A stretch of 33,984 nt of DNA, taken from NCBI RefSeq assembly GCF_002269125.1, contig NZ_NQKI01000043.1, positions 1 through 33,984 of the forward strand, written 5' to 3'. Shown here in pieces: positions 23,982 through 33,012 of the stretch. The position numbers were made by a program, and so were the translations under genes. Below the pieces are notes generated by a model. It was given only the letters and a program-made list of their open reading frames with translations, did no database searches and was not told the DNA's origin. The stretch's first letter is position 1. Every line of letters begins with the position of its first letter. The DNA is from Pseudomonas lundensis. GTDB taxonomy: Bacteria > Pseudomonadota > Gammaproteobacteria > Pseudomonadales > Pseudomonadaceae.

Positions 23982-25714
23982 AATTAGCCATTGTGACGGG
24001 CTGCCCCAACGGCATGGTGACCAGCGTGCTGTGCGCCCGATTGCTGGACGCCGCGGCGCAGCGCCAGGGATGGAGCACCAGTGTCGAGGTGCATGACCCC
24101 AAGCACCCGGAACGCCAATTGTCGGCAGCAACCATCGACGAGGCCGAGTGGATTCTGGTGGTCAGCAGTACACCGCTGGACATGCAACGTTTTATCGGCA
24201 AACGCGTATTCCAGAGCACCCCGGCCCATGCTTTGCAAGATGTAGAAGGCATCCTGCGTCGGGGCGTTGAAGAGGCGCAGGTCTACACCGCAACCGATGC
24301 CGTCGAGAAGGACGCAGCACCTGCTCCTGCCCCCAAAATCGTCGCCGTGACAGCGTGCCCCACCGGTGTGGCGCACACCTTCATGGCCGCTGAAGCCTTG
24401 CAGCAAGCGGCCAAACGACTGGGCTATGACCTGCTCGTCGAGACCCAGGGCTCGGTAGGGGCCAGAAACCCCCTCAGTGCTCAGGCCATCCGTGATGCCG
24501 ACGTCGTCTTGCTGGCTGCGGATATTGAGGTGCCGACCGAGCGTTTCGCGGGCAAAAAGATCTACCGCTGCGGCACAGGCATTGCGCTTAAACAATCGGA
24601 AGCCACGCTGAAAAAAGCCTTGAGCGAGGCGCGTCAGGAAAGCGCGGCGACGGACGCTACGGCGCCTGTCAAAGCCGAGAAGGCCGGGGTCTACAAGCAC
24701 CTGCTCACAGGCGTGTCGTTCATGCTGCCGATGGTCGTGGCGGGTGGTTTGCTGATCGCCCTGTCATTCGTGTTCGGCATCACAGCGTACAAAGAACCCG
24801 GCACATTGGCCGCCGCCTTGATGCAAATTGGCGGTGATGCGGCATTCAAGCTGATGGTGCCGCTGCTGGCGGGTTACATCGCCTACTCGATTGCCGACCG
24901 TCCTGGCCTGGCGCCGGGCATGATTGGTGGCTTACTGGCCAGCACCTTGGGGGCAGGTTTTATTGGCGGAATCATTGCCGGATTCATAGCCGGTTACTGT
25001 GCGAAAGCGATCAACCGCTACGCGCGCCTGCCGCAAAGCCTGGAGGCGTTGAAACCGATTCTGATCATCCCGTTATTCGCCAGCCTGTTCACCGGGCTGG
25101 TGATGATCTACGTGGTGGGCAAGCCGGTGGCGGGCATGCTCGAAGGCTTGACCCACTTCCTCGACAGCATGGGCACCACCAACGCGATCCTGCTGGGCGT
25201 GTTGCTGGGCGGCATGATGTGTGTCGACCTGGGCGGCCCGATTAACAAAGCGGCGTACGCGTTTTCTGTCGGGCTGTTGGCATCACAAAGTTACGCACCA
25301 ATGGCCGCCACCATGGCGGCGGGGATGGTGCCACCGATTGGTTTGGGCATCGCAACCCTGATCGCCCGTCGCAAGTTTGCCCAGACCGAACGTGAAGCGG
25401 GCAAAGCGGCGATGGTGCTGGGGATGTGTTTCATCTCGGAAGGTGCGATCCCGTTTGCGGCCAAAGACCCGCTGCGCGTGATCCCGGCGAGCGTGTTGGG
25501 TGGCGCGTTGACAGGCGCGTTGTCGATGTACTTCGGTTGCAAGTTGATGGCCCCGCATGGCGGGCTGTTTGTGATGTTGATCCCCAATGCCATCAACCAC
25601 GCGTTGTTGTACTTGCTGGCTATTGTGGCGGGCAGTGCGCTGACAGCGGTGGTCTACGCCGTGATAAAACGGCCGGAGGCGGTGGACATGGCGTTGGAAA
25701 CGGCTTCTACCTGA
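23978..25714 (+). CDS. fruA: Fructose PTS permease EIIB'BC
   Basis: A 578-residue inner-membrane transporter that imports and phosphorylates fructose at C1. Residues about 1-105 are a degenerate B' domain (TGCPNGMVTS keeps Cys9). Residues about 118-220 are EIIB, with phospho-Cys127 in VTACPTGVAHTFMAAEAL. Residues about 233-575 are EIIC with about eight to ten membrane segments, starting GVYKHLLTGVSFMLPMVVAG; the DLGGPINKAAYAF segment is characteristic. The order B'-B-C matches enterobacterial FruA. It is the last gene of the operon, followed by a strong terminator. Confidence 0.96.
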   Translation: MKLAIVTGCPNGMVTSVLCARLLDAAAQRQGWSTSVEVHDPKHPERQLSAATIDEAEWILVVSSTPLDMQRFIGKRVFQSTPAHALQDVEGILRRGVEEAQVYTATDAVEKDAAPAPAPKIVAVTACPTGVAHTFMAAEALQQAAKRLGYDLLVETQGSVGARNPLSAQAIRDADVVLLAADIEVPTERFAGKKIYRCGTGIALKQSEATLKKALSEARQESAATDATAPVKAEKAGVYKHLLTGVSFMLPMVVAGGLLIALSFVFGITAYKEPGTLAAALMQIGGDAAFKLMVPLLAGYIAYSIADRPGLAPGMIGGLLASTLGAGFIGGIIAGFIAGYCAKAINRYARLPQSLEALKPILIIPLFASLFTGLVMIYVVGKPVAGMLEGLTHFLDSMGTTNAILLGVLLGGMMCVDLGGPINKAAYAFSVGLLASQSYAPMAATMAAGMVPPIGLGIATLIARRKFAQTEREAGKAAMVLGMCFISEGAIPFAAKDPLRVIPASVLGGALTGALSMYFGCKLMAPHGGLFVMLIPNAINHALLYLLAIVAGSALTAVVYAVIKRPEAVDMALETAST

Positions 25715-25731
25715 TTCATCATTACGCCGAG

Positions 25732-25775
25732 AATAAAAAGCCCCTGCCTTATTTAATAAGCAGGGGCTTTTTATT
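25732..25775 (+). terminator. Rho-independent terminator of fruBKA
   Basis: Perfect 16-bp inverted repeat AATAAAAAGCCCCTGC / GCAGGGGCTTTTTATT (25732-25747, 25760-25775). The G/C-rich core plus five T gives a strong terminator. The A-rich side could work in reverse also. Confidence 0.93.
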
Positions 25776-25889
25776 GTGCCTGCCGAGGGCACAGTGGCGG
25801 TGCCTAATACGAGGGTAAACGCGGGTGTAGTTTTATAAATTAACCGGTCTTTACGGTTTATTTTATTAACGAAACTTGGGTTGATTCTT

Positions 25890-26294
25890 ATGAAGAACTA
25901 TAACAATTCGAAAAAACTGTTCAGGCGTATTATTTCAGCATCGCTGGGTGTGTTGTTTTCTACTTTCATGATGTTCAGCGCGACGGCTTCGGCGGCTGCA
26001 TTGTGCGAGGGTAGATGGGTGTTAGTGGGTGGCATACCCTGCGATATGTTGCCCATTGGCGGGGGAAGTGTAACCTGTTTGTTTTTCGGCAAAGATATTA
26101 ACGCAAATGGCACTATTGAAGGCCACTCGGCAGATGTGTGCATGCTTTTAGATGCCGATAATCGCCAGCGCAGTTTTCCTTGTGTTGACGCGTGCAACTA
26201 CACCAATAATTGCGAACACAAATACTGCATGAATACGGACGCTATTAAGGATGCCCGTAAAGAAGCCGGGTTGCATCTAAAGAAAACAGAATAA
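25890..26294 (+). CDS. Small secreted cysteine-rich protein of unknown function
   Basis: Not recognised. The 134-residue product begins MKNYNNSKKLFRRI and has a hydrophobic segment (about 14-30) and an ASA cut site near 35, a type I signal peptide; Cys39 is preceded by Leu, so a lipobox is absent. The mature part has eight cysteines (39, 51, 63, 84, 98, 102, 108, 113), consistent with four disulfides. Residues 69-77 (DINANGTIE) resemble an EF-hand-like calcium loop, though position 12 is Ser rather than an acid. The lysine-rich C-terminal tail is ARKEAGLHLKKTE. An A/T-rich upstream region and weak RBS precede the ATG; a TTG 3 codons earlier is possible. It is a lone gene between the fru terminator and a convergent piuB. 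Confidence 0.7.
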   Translation: MKNYNNSKKLFRRIISASLGVLFSTFMMFSATASAAALCEGRWVLVGGIPCDMLPIGGGSVTCLFFGKDINANGTIEGHSADVCMLLDADNRQRSFPCVDACNYTNNCEHKYCMNTDAIKDARKEAGLHLKKTE

Positions 26295-26320
26295 ACAGCA
26301 TGACGTGACACGTTATTCTG

Positions 26321-26357
26321 AATACCCCTCAGCCGGTGTTAAAGGCTGAGGGGTATT
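26321..26357. terminator. Bidirectional hairpin between the secreted protein gene and piuB
   Basis: Perfect 14-bp inverted repeat AATACCCCTCAGCC / GGCTGAGGGGTATT (26321-26334, 26344-26357) with a 9-nt loop. It ends 2 nt before the piuB stop codon on the minus strand, so it probably separates the two converging transcripts. Confidence 0.75.
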
Positions 26358-26359
26358 GA

Positions 26360-28894
26360 TCAGTAAACGTCTCTCTTATAACGACCCTGTTCTATCAGGC
26401 GTTCCAATGCTTCTGCTCCCACGATGTCGATCAATGCCTGATCAACCCCTGCCGCCATGCCTTGCAGACTGCCGCAGATGTAAATGGCTGCCCCTTCAGC
26501 GAGCCAGCGCCGGACCTCGTCAGCCGCTTCGCGAACACGGTCTTGCACGTAGACCTTGTGGGCCTGATCCCGGGAGAACGCCAAACTCAGTCGCTCCAAA
26601 TCCCCGTTGGCCAGCCAGCCTTGCAGCTCTTCGCGGCAGTAGAAATCGTGAGCCGCATTGCGCTCTCCGAAGAACAGCCAGTTACGCTGTTCGCCCTCGG
26701 CAATGCGCGCCTTGAGCAGGCTGCGCAAACCGGCCAGACCAGTGCCGTTGCCGATCAATATCAGCGGGCAAGGATCTGCAGGCAGGTGGAAGCCACTGTT
26801 AGTTCGCAGGCGCAGGTGGATGCTCGCCCCGACAGGCGCGTGTTCTGTCAACCAACCGGAACCAATCCCCAGACTTCCATCGGCATGCCGCTCCTGACGC
26901 ACGATGAGTTGCAGCAAACCATCCTTCGGGATCGAGGCGATGGAGTATTCGCGCATGTTCAGCGGGATCAGTGCATCGACCAGTGCTTGTGCATGCATGC
27001 CGACCAGATGCCCACGATGTGTCGGTAGCTGGCGGCTTGCGAGTGCCTGAGCCAGTGTTTCGGTCAAACCTTCCAACTGTACCGGGCTGTCAGGGTTGAG
27101 CCCCAAACCTTCGAGAAAGTGTTCAACAGCCCACAGGCAGTGACGCGGCATGACTTCGACCAGATCGCCCGCTTGCCAGCTACCCGTGACGTCTGGGGCG
27201 CTCAACCCCAGCAGGTACACGCTGGAACCGTTGCTGCCGGGGTTGAGCAAGTCGCGCTGTTCAAGGGTCCAGTTGTGGTAGCGGGGCGCTTGCCATTGAG
27301 TGCCGGGGGCTCCTCCCGTCAGTTGGCTGAGGTGCTGTTGCCAGTGATGCAGCGCCAAGGGGTCGCCGCTGTCGACCTGCACCGGGCTGAACAATGCCTG
27401 CGCGCCACGCTCGCTCAGCCACTGCTGAATGCGTGTCGCAAACCCGCAAAAGTGCGGGTATTGGCGATCACCCAAGGCCAGCACTGAATAGTGGAGCGTA
27501 CTCAGGCTCAAAGGCTGGCCCAGCAATTTGCGTTCAAAGCCCCGGGCGCTGTCCGGCGCTTCGCCGTCGCCAAAGGTACTGACCACAAACAGAGCGTTTT
27601 TTGCGTGCTGCAAGTCCTCCCCGCTAATCGCCGCCAACGGTTGCACGCGGACTGGCATGCCGGCCGCCTGTAATTGACCCGCCGTTTGCCACGCCAGTTG
27701 CTCGGCAAAGCCGCTTTGGCTGGCAAAGCCGATCAACCATGAAGAGGCATCGTTGCTGACGTCTGCCAGCCCATTACGTGCTGCTCGGGCCTGACGCTTT
27801 TTACGACGTCGATCCAGATACAGCAACCAGCCGGTGATAAAAAACAGCGGCATGCTCAGGCTGGCCACGGTAACCAGAATACGTCCGGGAAGGCCCCAGT
27901 AACTGCCTACGTGCAGCGCGTAGATGCTGGTGAGCAATTGCGCCTTGTAGCTTTTATCGTCGTAGCGATCGTGCTTTTTGATCACGCCTGTCGCCGGGTC
28001 CAACACGATCTGGTTGAAAGCACGCTCGTGGGGCGAGTCTGTTCGCAGGTAAAACACGGTTGCAGGCTGCCCGGCTGCAGGGGGCATGCGCACGTTGTAT
28101 GTGCTCAGTTCAGGGCCGGCGGCTTTCTGGATGCTGGCCCAGATTGCATCGTAATCGGCCACGGGTGCCGGGCCGGCGGGGCCAGGCTTGCTGCGGCCGC
28201 CTTTGTGGTGTTCGCCCTGGGGGGAATCAGAAAACAGCGTTTGCAGGCCCTTGTTGTACCACTCGTAGGACCATGACAAACCGGTCAACGCGGCCAGCAG
28301 ATAGAAAACCATGCACCAGGTGCCTGCTACAGCGTGCAAATCCCAGTTGAAACTGCGGCCTTTCTTTGCCCAATCGAGCGTCAACCATGCGCGCCAGTTC
28401 AGCGCTTGGCGCGGCCAACGCAGGTACAGCCCGGAGAGACAGAAGAAAATCAGCATCAGGGTGCAGGCGCCGGTGATTTGCCGCCCGGTTTGGCCCATGG
28501 CCAGAAAACGGTGCAGTTGCAGCATCAGGCCGAAGAAATCCTGGCCTGTGGCCTCGCCCAGATAGTTGGCTGTGTAAGGGTCGACATACCGCATCTGACC
28601 TCGGCGCTCGCCCGGCGGCGGGGTGAAAAACACGCGCGCAGCGCTGTCACTGTCGACACCGACCCACAGCATCGCGACCTGTTTGCCCTCAGTGGCTTCG
28701 ACCTTACGCACCAGCTCCGCAGGTGGCAGTACGCCGCTGTCGAGTTTCTCGACGCTGAGTACAGACAGGTTGAGCGCGTTCAGCAGTTCGTCCTGAAACG
28801 ACACAACGGCACCGGTAATGCCCATCAGGGCCAGCACCAGACCGGCGGTTATCCCGAAAAACCAGTGCAGCTGAAACAGTGTTTTCTTGAACAC
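26360..28894 (-). CDS. piuB: PepSY-TM / flavodoxin / FAD-NAD reductase fusion (PiuB-like)
   Basis: An 844-residue inner-membrane flavoprotein. Residues about 1-370 form a PepSY-associated transmembrane domain with about four helices and histidines suited to heme (His10, LQLHRFL near 128, NWDLHAVAG near 188, ALHVGSYWG near 328). Residues about 385-520 are flavodoxin-like (FASQSGFAEQLAW; STFGDGEAPD). Residues about 545-844 are an FAD/NAD reductase like sulfite reductase alpha (REYSIAS, IGNGTGLAGLRSLL, YICGSLQGMA). It probably moves electrons from NAD(P)H across the membrane to reduce periplasmic ferric-siderophore iron. The start is GTG. It follows piuA on the minus strand beyond a terminator; the order matches PA4513-PA4514 in PAO1. 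Confidence 0.85.
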   Translation of the reverse strand: MFKKTLFQLHWFFGITAGLVLALMGITGAVVSFQDELLNALNLSVLSVEKLDSGVLPPAELVRKVEATEGKQVAMLWVGVDSDSAARVFFTPPPGERRGQMRYVDPYTANYLGEATGQDFFGLMLQLHRFLAMGQTGRQITGACTLMLIFFCLSGLYLRWPRQALNWRAWLTLDWAKKGRSFNWDLHAVAGTWCMVFYLLAALTGLSWSYEWYNKGLQTLFSDSPQGEHHKGGRSKPGPAGPAPVADYDAIWASIQKAAGPELSTYNVRMPPAAGQPATVFYLRTDSPHERAFNQIVLDPATGVIKKHDRYDDKSYKAQLLTSIYALHVGSYWGLPGRILVTVASLSMPLFFITGWLLYLDRRRKKRQARAARNGLADVSNDASSWLIGFASQSGFAEQLAWQTAGQLQAAGMPVRVQPLAAISGEDLQHAKNALFVVSTFGDGEAPDSARGFERKLLGQPLSLSTLHYSVLALGDRQYPHFCGFATRIQQWLSERGAQALFSPVQVDSGDPLALHHWQQHLSQLTGGAPGTQWQAPRYHNWTLEQRDLLNPGSNGSSVYLLGLSAPDVTGSWQAGDLVEVMPRHCLWAVEHFLEGLGLNPDSPVQLEGLTETLAQALASRQLPTHRGHLVGMHAQALVDALIPLNMREYSIASIPKDGLLQLIVRQERHADGSLGIGSGWLTEHAPVGASIHLRLRTNSGFHLPADPCPLILIGNGTGLAGLRSLLKARIAEGEQRNWLFFGERNAAHDFYCREELQGWLANGDLERLSLAFSRDQAHKVYVQDRVREAADEVRRWLAEGAAIYICGSLQGMAAGVDQALIDIVGAEALERLIEQGRYKRDVY

Positions 28895-28964
28895 GACTAC
28901 CGCCTTGCTTGCTCAATGGAATACGTGTTTACGTCATGCGCGCAAATGGCGCGAGCTTTCGCAC

Positions 28965-28995
28965 AAAAGCCCCGGCCATTGGATGGGCGGGGCTT
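28965..28995 (-). terminator. Rho-independent terminator of piuA
   Basis: On the minus strand AAGCCCCG..CGGGGCTT (28995-28988 and 28974-28967) closes a hairpin and is followed by TTTT. It lies 20 nt after the piuA stop, so piuB probably relies on read-through or its own promoter. Confidence 0.75.
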
Positions 28996-29014
28996 GGTTT
29001 AACTCAATGTGCGT

Positions 29015-31315
29015 TTAGAAATGGAAGCTGGTGGTCAACAAGGCTGTACGGCCTGCTGCCTGGCTGGCGAAGTGCGCCGCGTAGGCTTTGTCGTAGTACG
29101 TCTTGTCGGTCAGGTTTTGGACGTTCAGTTGCAGGTCGATGTTTTTGGTCAGCTTATAACTGGCCATGGCGTCGTATCGGGTGTAAGACGGGACATACAC
29201 CGTATTGGCCGTGTCGCCGTACACTTCGTCCACATAGAACGCGCCACCACCAATCGTGAGCTTGGGCGTCACGTCATACGTAGTCCAAAGGCTAAAGCTG
29301 TTTTTCGGCGTGTTAGGCATTTCATTGCCTTTGTCCGAGAGCGCTGCGGTGTTGATGCTACCGTTACGGTTGCCCTTTTGGCCCGGATCAACCAGCTCGC
29401 TCTTCAAGTAGCTGTAGCCTGCGAAGACTTGCCATTTGTCAGTGATTTTTCCGCTGGCCGACAGCTCAACGCCGTCAACCCGTGATTTACCGGCATTTTC
29501 ATAGGTGAATGAATCAGCCAAGACGCGCGTGTTCTTCTTTTCGGTACGGAACACAGCTGCCGTCAACGACAGGCGATCCTGGAAAACATCCCACTTGGTG
29601 CCTAATTCGTAGTTAACGGTTTCTTCAGGTTTCAAGTCGCTGGTGATGTTGCTGCCCGGTGTAACCAGCGCGTTACCCTCAACACCTTCTCCGACTATGC
29701 CGCCGGGTGGCGTAGCAGACGTAGCGTAGGAAAGGTACACACTGCCGTTATCCAGTGGCTTCCAGACCAGTCCGGTCTGCCAGTTGAAAAAGTGGCTGTC
29801 GCTCTCGGCTTTAGTGCGGCCAGTTGCGGCATTGGTGTTCGCAGTCGTGCTGAATGAGTCATAGCGAAGACCCGCGTTCAACAGCCATTTCGGATCGAGT
29901 TCGATGGTATCGAAGATATACGCCGCTTTGGTCACACCGACCGTATTGGTGCCGTAGTAGTTGCGGGCTTCAGTACCCGTCCAGACATCATTCGGATTCG
30001 GGTTAGACAGTGAGGTGCATTCCCCGCCGCTGTTGCCGACTTTGTTCGGCGTGCAATCAGGATTTTTATTAGGCGTCACGGTGTAGCTGCTGACGCGGGT
30101 TTCTTCACGGGTGAATTCAACGCCCGTGGAATACGTGTTTTTGAAGCCCATGAACTGGAAGTTACCAAACAGGTCTGTCTGGTTAGTCGTGGTTTCGGTC
30201 GTCGAAACACGGGTGTTGGCGCGACGCCACACAGTGCCGTATTGATTGACGTTGTGCTGGCTGTCGTCAGGCTGCGTCAGGATGTAGTCCTGGCCTGTAT
30301 TGCCATGACGGAACGTGTTTTTCAGGGTCATCGAATCGCTGAAGTCATGTTCGAACGAGAGGGTGCTGATATCGACACGGGTCTTGCGGAAATCACGGTC
30401 CTTCAACCCATAAAAGTTGTTGCTGTGCCCGCCGTCGTCCGGCTTGTCATGACCATGTACAGCTGTCTTGGAGCTGTTGCTGTAACCATAAGGAATCCCC
30501 GAGTCAGGCAAGTCATTGCTTTCCAGATGGTAATAGCTGAGGTTCAGGCGGTTTTCTGTACCGAGACCGAACGTCAGGGAAGGGGCTACACCCCAACGGT
30601 CGTAGTTCACGGAGTCACGGCCTGCAACGTTTTGCTCATGACTCATCAGGTTGAGTCGGAACGCAGCCGTATCAAGGAACTGACGGTTAACATCGACTGT
30701 GTAACGGCGGGTCTGGTCCGAGCCATACGTAAAGCCACCGTTGAGAAAGTCGCCCATTTTAGGGGTCTTGCTCACCATGTTGAGGCTGCCACCTGCTGAC
30801 CCGCGACCACCAAAAGAAGAGTTTGGTCCTTTGCTGACTTCAATCGATTCAATGTCAAAGATTTCACGGGTCTGGCCGCCCGCGTCACGTACGCCATCAA
30901 GGTACATGTCGGCTTGCGCATCAAAGCCACGAATGAAAGGACGATCACCCTGAGGGTTGCCACCTTCACCGGCACCAAATGTCACACCCGGGACGGTGCG
31001 CAAGGCGTCTTGCAGTGAAGTTGCAGCTGTATCTTGCAGCACTTGCTGAGGGATCACAGTAACTGAGCGCGGGGTGTCTACCAGAGGCGCCGTGTATTTC
31101 TGAGAGCTGGCGTTTTGAGTCTGATACGACTTCTCTTGCTGCTCCCCGCTCACGGTCGTCGCGCCCAGCGAAATACTGTTGCCCTGTGCTTTGCTTTCGG
31201 TGCTTTCAGCCGCCTGTGCCATGTGCGCAGCGGAGGTTGCGGTGATTGCGACACCGATGGCCGAAGCCAGCAAACGCGGTGAGCTGACGGGTATTTTTGT
31301 AGTAAGGCGCGACAT
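29015..31315 (-). CDS. piuA: TonB-dependent catecholate siderophore receptor (PiuA/Fiu-like)
   Basis: A 766-residue outer-membrane receptor. Signal peptide MSRLTTKIPVSSPRLLASAI..., cut after HMAQA (about 33). Plug domain about 60-210 with DTPRSVTVIPQQVLQD, RPFIRGFDAQADMYLDGVRD and EVSKGPNSSFGGRGSAGGSL. The rest is a beta-barrel ending LLTTSFHF, with a terminal Phe for barrel assembly. Motifs such as GRDSVNYDRWGVAPSLTFGL are shared with E. coli Fiu as I recall it. PiuA-type receptors take up catechol siderophores and siderophore-beta-lactam conjugates. The ATG at 31315 has AAGGGA upstream. It is divergent from the hydroxylase piuC and followed by piuB. Confidence 0.92.
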   Translation of the reverse strand: MSRLTTKIPVSSPRLLASAIGVAITATSAAHMAQAAESTESKAQGNSISLGATTVSGEQQEKSYQTQNASSQKYTAPLVDTPRSVTVIPQQVLQDTAATSLQDALRTVPGVTFGAGEGGNPQGDRPFIRGFDAQADMYLDGVRDAGGQTREIFDIESIEVSKGPNSSFGGRGSAGGSLNMVSKTPKMGDFLNGGFTYGSDQTRRYTVDVNRQFLDTAAFRLNLMSHEQNVAGRDSVNYDRWGVAPSLTFGLGTENRLNLSYYHLESNDLPDSGIPYGYSNSSKTAVHGHDKPDDGGHSNNFYGLKDRDFRKTRVDISTLSFEHDFSDSMTLKNTFRHGNTGQDYILTQPDDSQHNVNQYGTVWRRANTRVSTTETTTNQTDLFGNFQFMGFKNTYSTGVEFTREETRVSSYTVTPNKNPDCTPNKVGNSGGECTSLSNPNPNDVWTGTEARNYYGTNTVGVTKAAYIFDTIELDPKWLLNAGLRYDSFSTTANTNAATGRTKAESDSHFFNWQTGLVWKPLDNGSVYLSYATSATPPGGIVGEGVEGNALVTPGSNITSDLKPEETVNYELGTKWDVFQDRLSLTAAVFRTEKKNTRVLADSFTYENAGKSRVDGVELSASGKITDKWQVFAGYSYLKSELVDPGQKGNRNGSINTAALSDKGNEMPNTPKNSFSLWTTYDVTPKLTIGGGAFYVDEVYGDTANTVYVPSYTRYDAMASYKLTKNIDLQLNVQNLTDKTYYDKAYAAHFASQAAGRTALLTTSFHF

Positions 31316-31370
31316 GTGAAGATCCCTTCCCCCAGAATTTGAGCCGCGAAATATAGTGCAAACAATTCTG

Positions 31371-31399
31371 TGTATCAATTGAGATCAATTACTATTAGC
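31371..31399. promoter_or_regulatory. Possible Fur box upstream of piuA
   Basis: The A/T-rich stretch TGTATCAATTGAGATCAATT, continuing ACTATTAG to 31398, lies 56-84 bp upstream of the piuA ATG and loosely follows the repeated NAT(A/T)AT units of Fur boxes. The match is imperfect. Confidence 0.4.
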
Positions 31400-31482
31400 G
31401 CAAAACTTACAATCTTTACAGTTTTTCTTTACGGTTTTTTCACACTCGTTCGTCTAAGGGGGTTGATCAGGGTTTTACACGA

Positions 31483-31505
31483 TCAATAAGAATCAATACC
31501 ATTGC
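31483..31505. promoter_or_regulatory. Possible Fur box upstream of piuC
   Basis: TCAATAAGAATCAATACCAT (about 31483-31502) resembles a degenerate Fur box. It is about 30 bp before the piuC ATG, a typical place for repression. Piu genes are iron-regulated in P. aeruginosa. Confidence 0.4.
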
Positions 31506-31532
31506 CATCCCTTTGTTATCAGGTATTGCGCC

Positions 31533-32213
31533 ATGCTCCTGCATATTCCCGGCTTGTTTACCCGTGAAGAAGTTGCGCGCATTCGCGAAGCACTGGAGCA
31601 GGCGGACTGGGCGGACGGCAAAATCACGGCCGGGTATCAATCCGCCAAAGCCAAGCACAACCTGCAGTTGCCGGAAGGCCATCCGCTCGCCAAAGAAATT
31701 GGCGCGGCCATGATCGACCGGCTATGGCAAAACCCGCAGTTCATGTCAGCCGCCTTGCCGCACAAAGTATTTCCGCCGTTGCTCAACTGTTACACCGCGG
31801 GCGGCAGCTTCGACTTTCATATCGATAACGCCGTGCGCCAACCCAAGGGCAACCCTGAACGGGTACGCACGGATTTGTCGTCGACGCTGTTCTTCAGTGA
31901 CCCTGACGATTACGACGGTGGCGAACTGGTGATTCAGGACACCTACGGCGTGCAGCAAATCAAATTACCGGCAGGTGACATGGTGCTGTACCCCGGCACC
32001 AGTCTGCATAAAGTCAACGCCGTCACGCGGGGGACTCGCTTTGCCTCCTTTTTCTGGACCCAGAGCCTGGTGCGTGAAGACAGTCAACGTACGCTGTTGT
32101 ACGAAATGGATGGCGCGATCCAGCAACTGACCCGCGATGTGCCCGATCACCCGTCGTTAATTCAGCTCACCGGCACCTATCACAACCTGCTACGTCGCTG
32201 GGTTGAGGTCTAG
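31533..32213 (+). CDS. piuC: Fe(II)/2-oxoglutarate-dependent hydroxylase PiuC (PKHD type)
   Basis: A 226-residue dioxygenase. The iron-binding triad is His96, Asp98 (FHIDNA) and His159 (SLHKVNAV), with Arg169 the likely 2-oxoglutarate anchor. FFSDPDDYDGGELVI (121-135) and LYPGTSLH (152-159) are diagnostic of the PKHD family that includes E. coli YbiX. It is divergent from piuA and followed 2 nt later by a Sel1-repeat gene. This family repeatedly pairs with catecholate siderophore receptors, but its substrate is not known. Confidence 0.92.
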   Translation: MLLHIPGLFTREEVARIREALEQADWADGKITAGYQSAKAKHNLQLPEGHPLAKEIGAAMIDRLWQNPQFMSAALPHKVFPPLLNCYTAGGSFDFHIDNAVRQPKGNPERVRTDLSSTLFFSDPDDYDGGELVIQDTYGVQQIKLPAGDMVLYPGTSLHKVNAVTRGTRFASFFWTQSLVREDSQRTLLYEMDGAIQQLTRDVPDHPSLIQLTGTYHNLLRRWVEV

Positions 32214-32215
32214 CC

Positions 32216-32971
32216 ATGAGCTTTCAATTGCGCCGTGAGGAGTTGCTCGATGGTGAACAGCTCCGTGCCATGTTGGCTGAAAACCCGGGCCGGGCGGCAC
32301 AAGCCATCCTGATTGCAGCCAAACAAGGGCTCATTGATGGGCAAGCGTTGTTAGGGCAAATTTTGCTCGACGGGCAGGGCATCGAACGCGATCCGGTCCT
32401 GGCCAGGCGCTGGTTTCAGATCGCTGCCAACGCCGGTCATCTGATGGCGCGCAACATGCTCGGTCGCTGCCTGGAACATGGTTGGGGCGGGCCAGTGGAT
32501 CTGACGCTGGCCAGTCTGCAATACCGTCAGGCCGCAGAGGCCGGTCTGGACTGGGCCATGTACAACTACGCGAACTTGTTGGCCACCGGGCGCGGGGTCC
32601 CTGAAGACCCGCTGGCTGCGCTGGCGCTTTATCGGCAAGCCGCAGAGTTGGGGCATGCCAAGTCGATGAATTTGTTGGGGCGCTATCTGGAGGAAGGGCA
32701 ATATTGTGCGCAAGACCTCAATGCCGCTTGGTATTGGTACAAATGTTCGGCTGAAAACGGAGATTTTCGCGGGCAGTTCAGCCATGCGGCCGTGCTGACG
32801 CAGCAGGGGCAGATCGATGAAGCCCTTGAGTGGCTGTACAAGGCGCTGGCGGGAGGCAATCTGAACTTTCTTCGCGTCGCACAGCAATCCCTCATGTATG
32901 CCCGGGACCCGCGGATTCGGGCATTGGCGTCGGACTTTGCGCAGCGTGCAGCACAACTTCAAACAGATTGA
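32216..32971 (+). CDS. Sel1-repeat (TPR-like) protein
   Basis: A 251-residue protein with at least four Sel1-type repeats: ALLGQILLDGQGIERDPVLA (about 44-63), ARNMLGRCLEHGWGGPVDLT (about 78-97), MYNYANLLATGRGVPEDPLA and SMNLLGRYLEEGQYCAQDLN, each ending in an AxxWyrQAAE-like helix. No signal peptide is seen, so it is probably a cytoplasmic helical scaffold. It starts 2 nt after piuC, matching a conserved PA4515-PA4516 pair, and so may serve the same iron-uptake function. Confidence 0.88.
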   Translation: MSFQLRREELLDGEQLRAMLAENPGRAAQAILIAAKQGLIDGQALLGQILLDGQGIERDPVLARRWFQIAANAGHLMARNMLGRCLEHGWGGPVDLTLASLQYRQAAEAGLDWAMYNYANLLATGRGVPEDPLAALALYRQAAELGHAKSMNLLGRYLEEGQYCAQDLNAAWYWYKCSAENGDFRGQFSHAAVLTQQGQIDEALEWLYKALAGGNLNFLRVAQQSLMYARDPRIRALASDFAQRAAQLQTD

Positions 32972-33012
32972 TCGAACACAGTGGAGGCCACCGTTACGTA
33001 ATCGACAGGCAC

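Noticed and set aside
31316..31378. Longer PiuA with a TTG start at 31378
   Set aside because: It would place a poor signal peptide before the clear one starting at 31315, which has an adequate ribosome-binding site.
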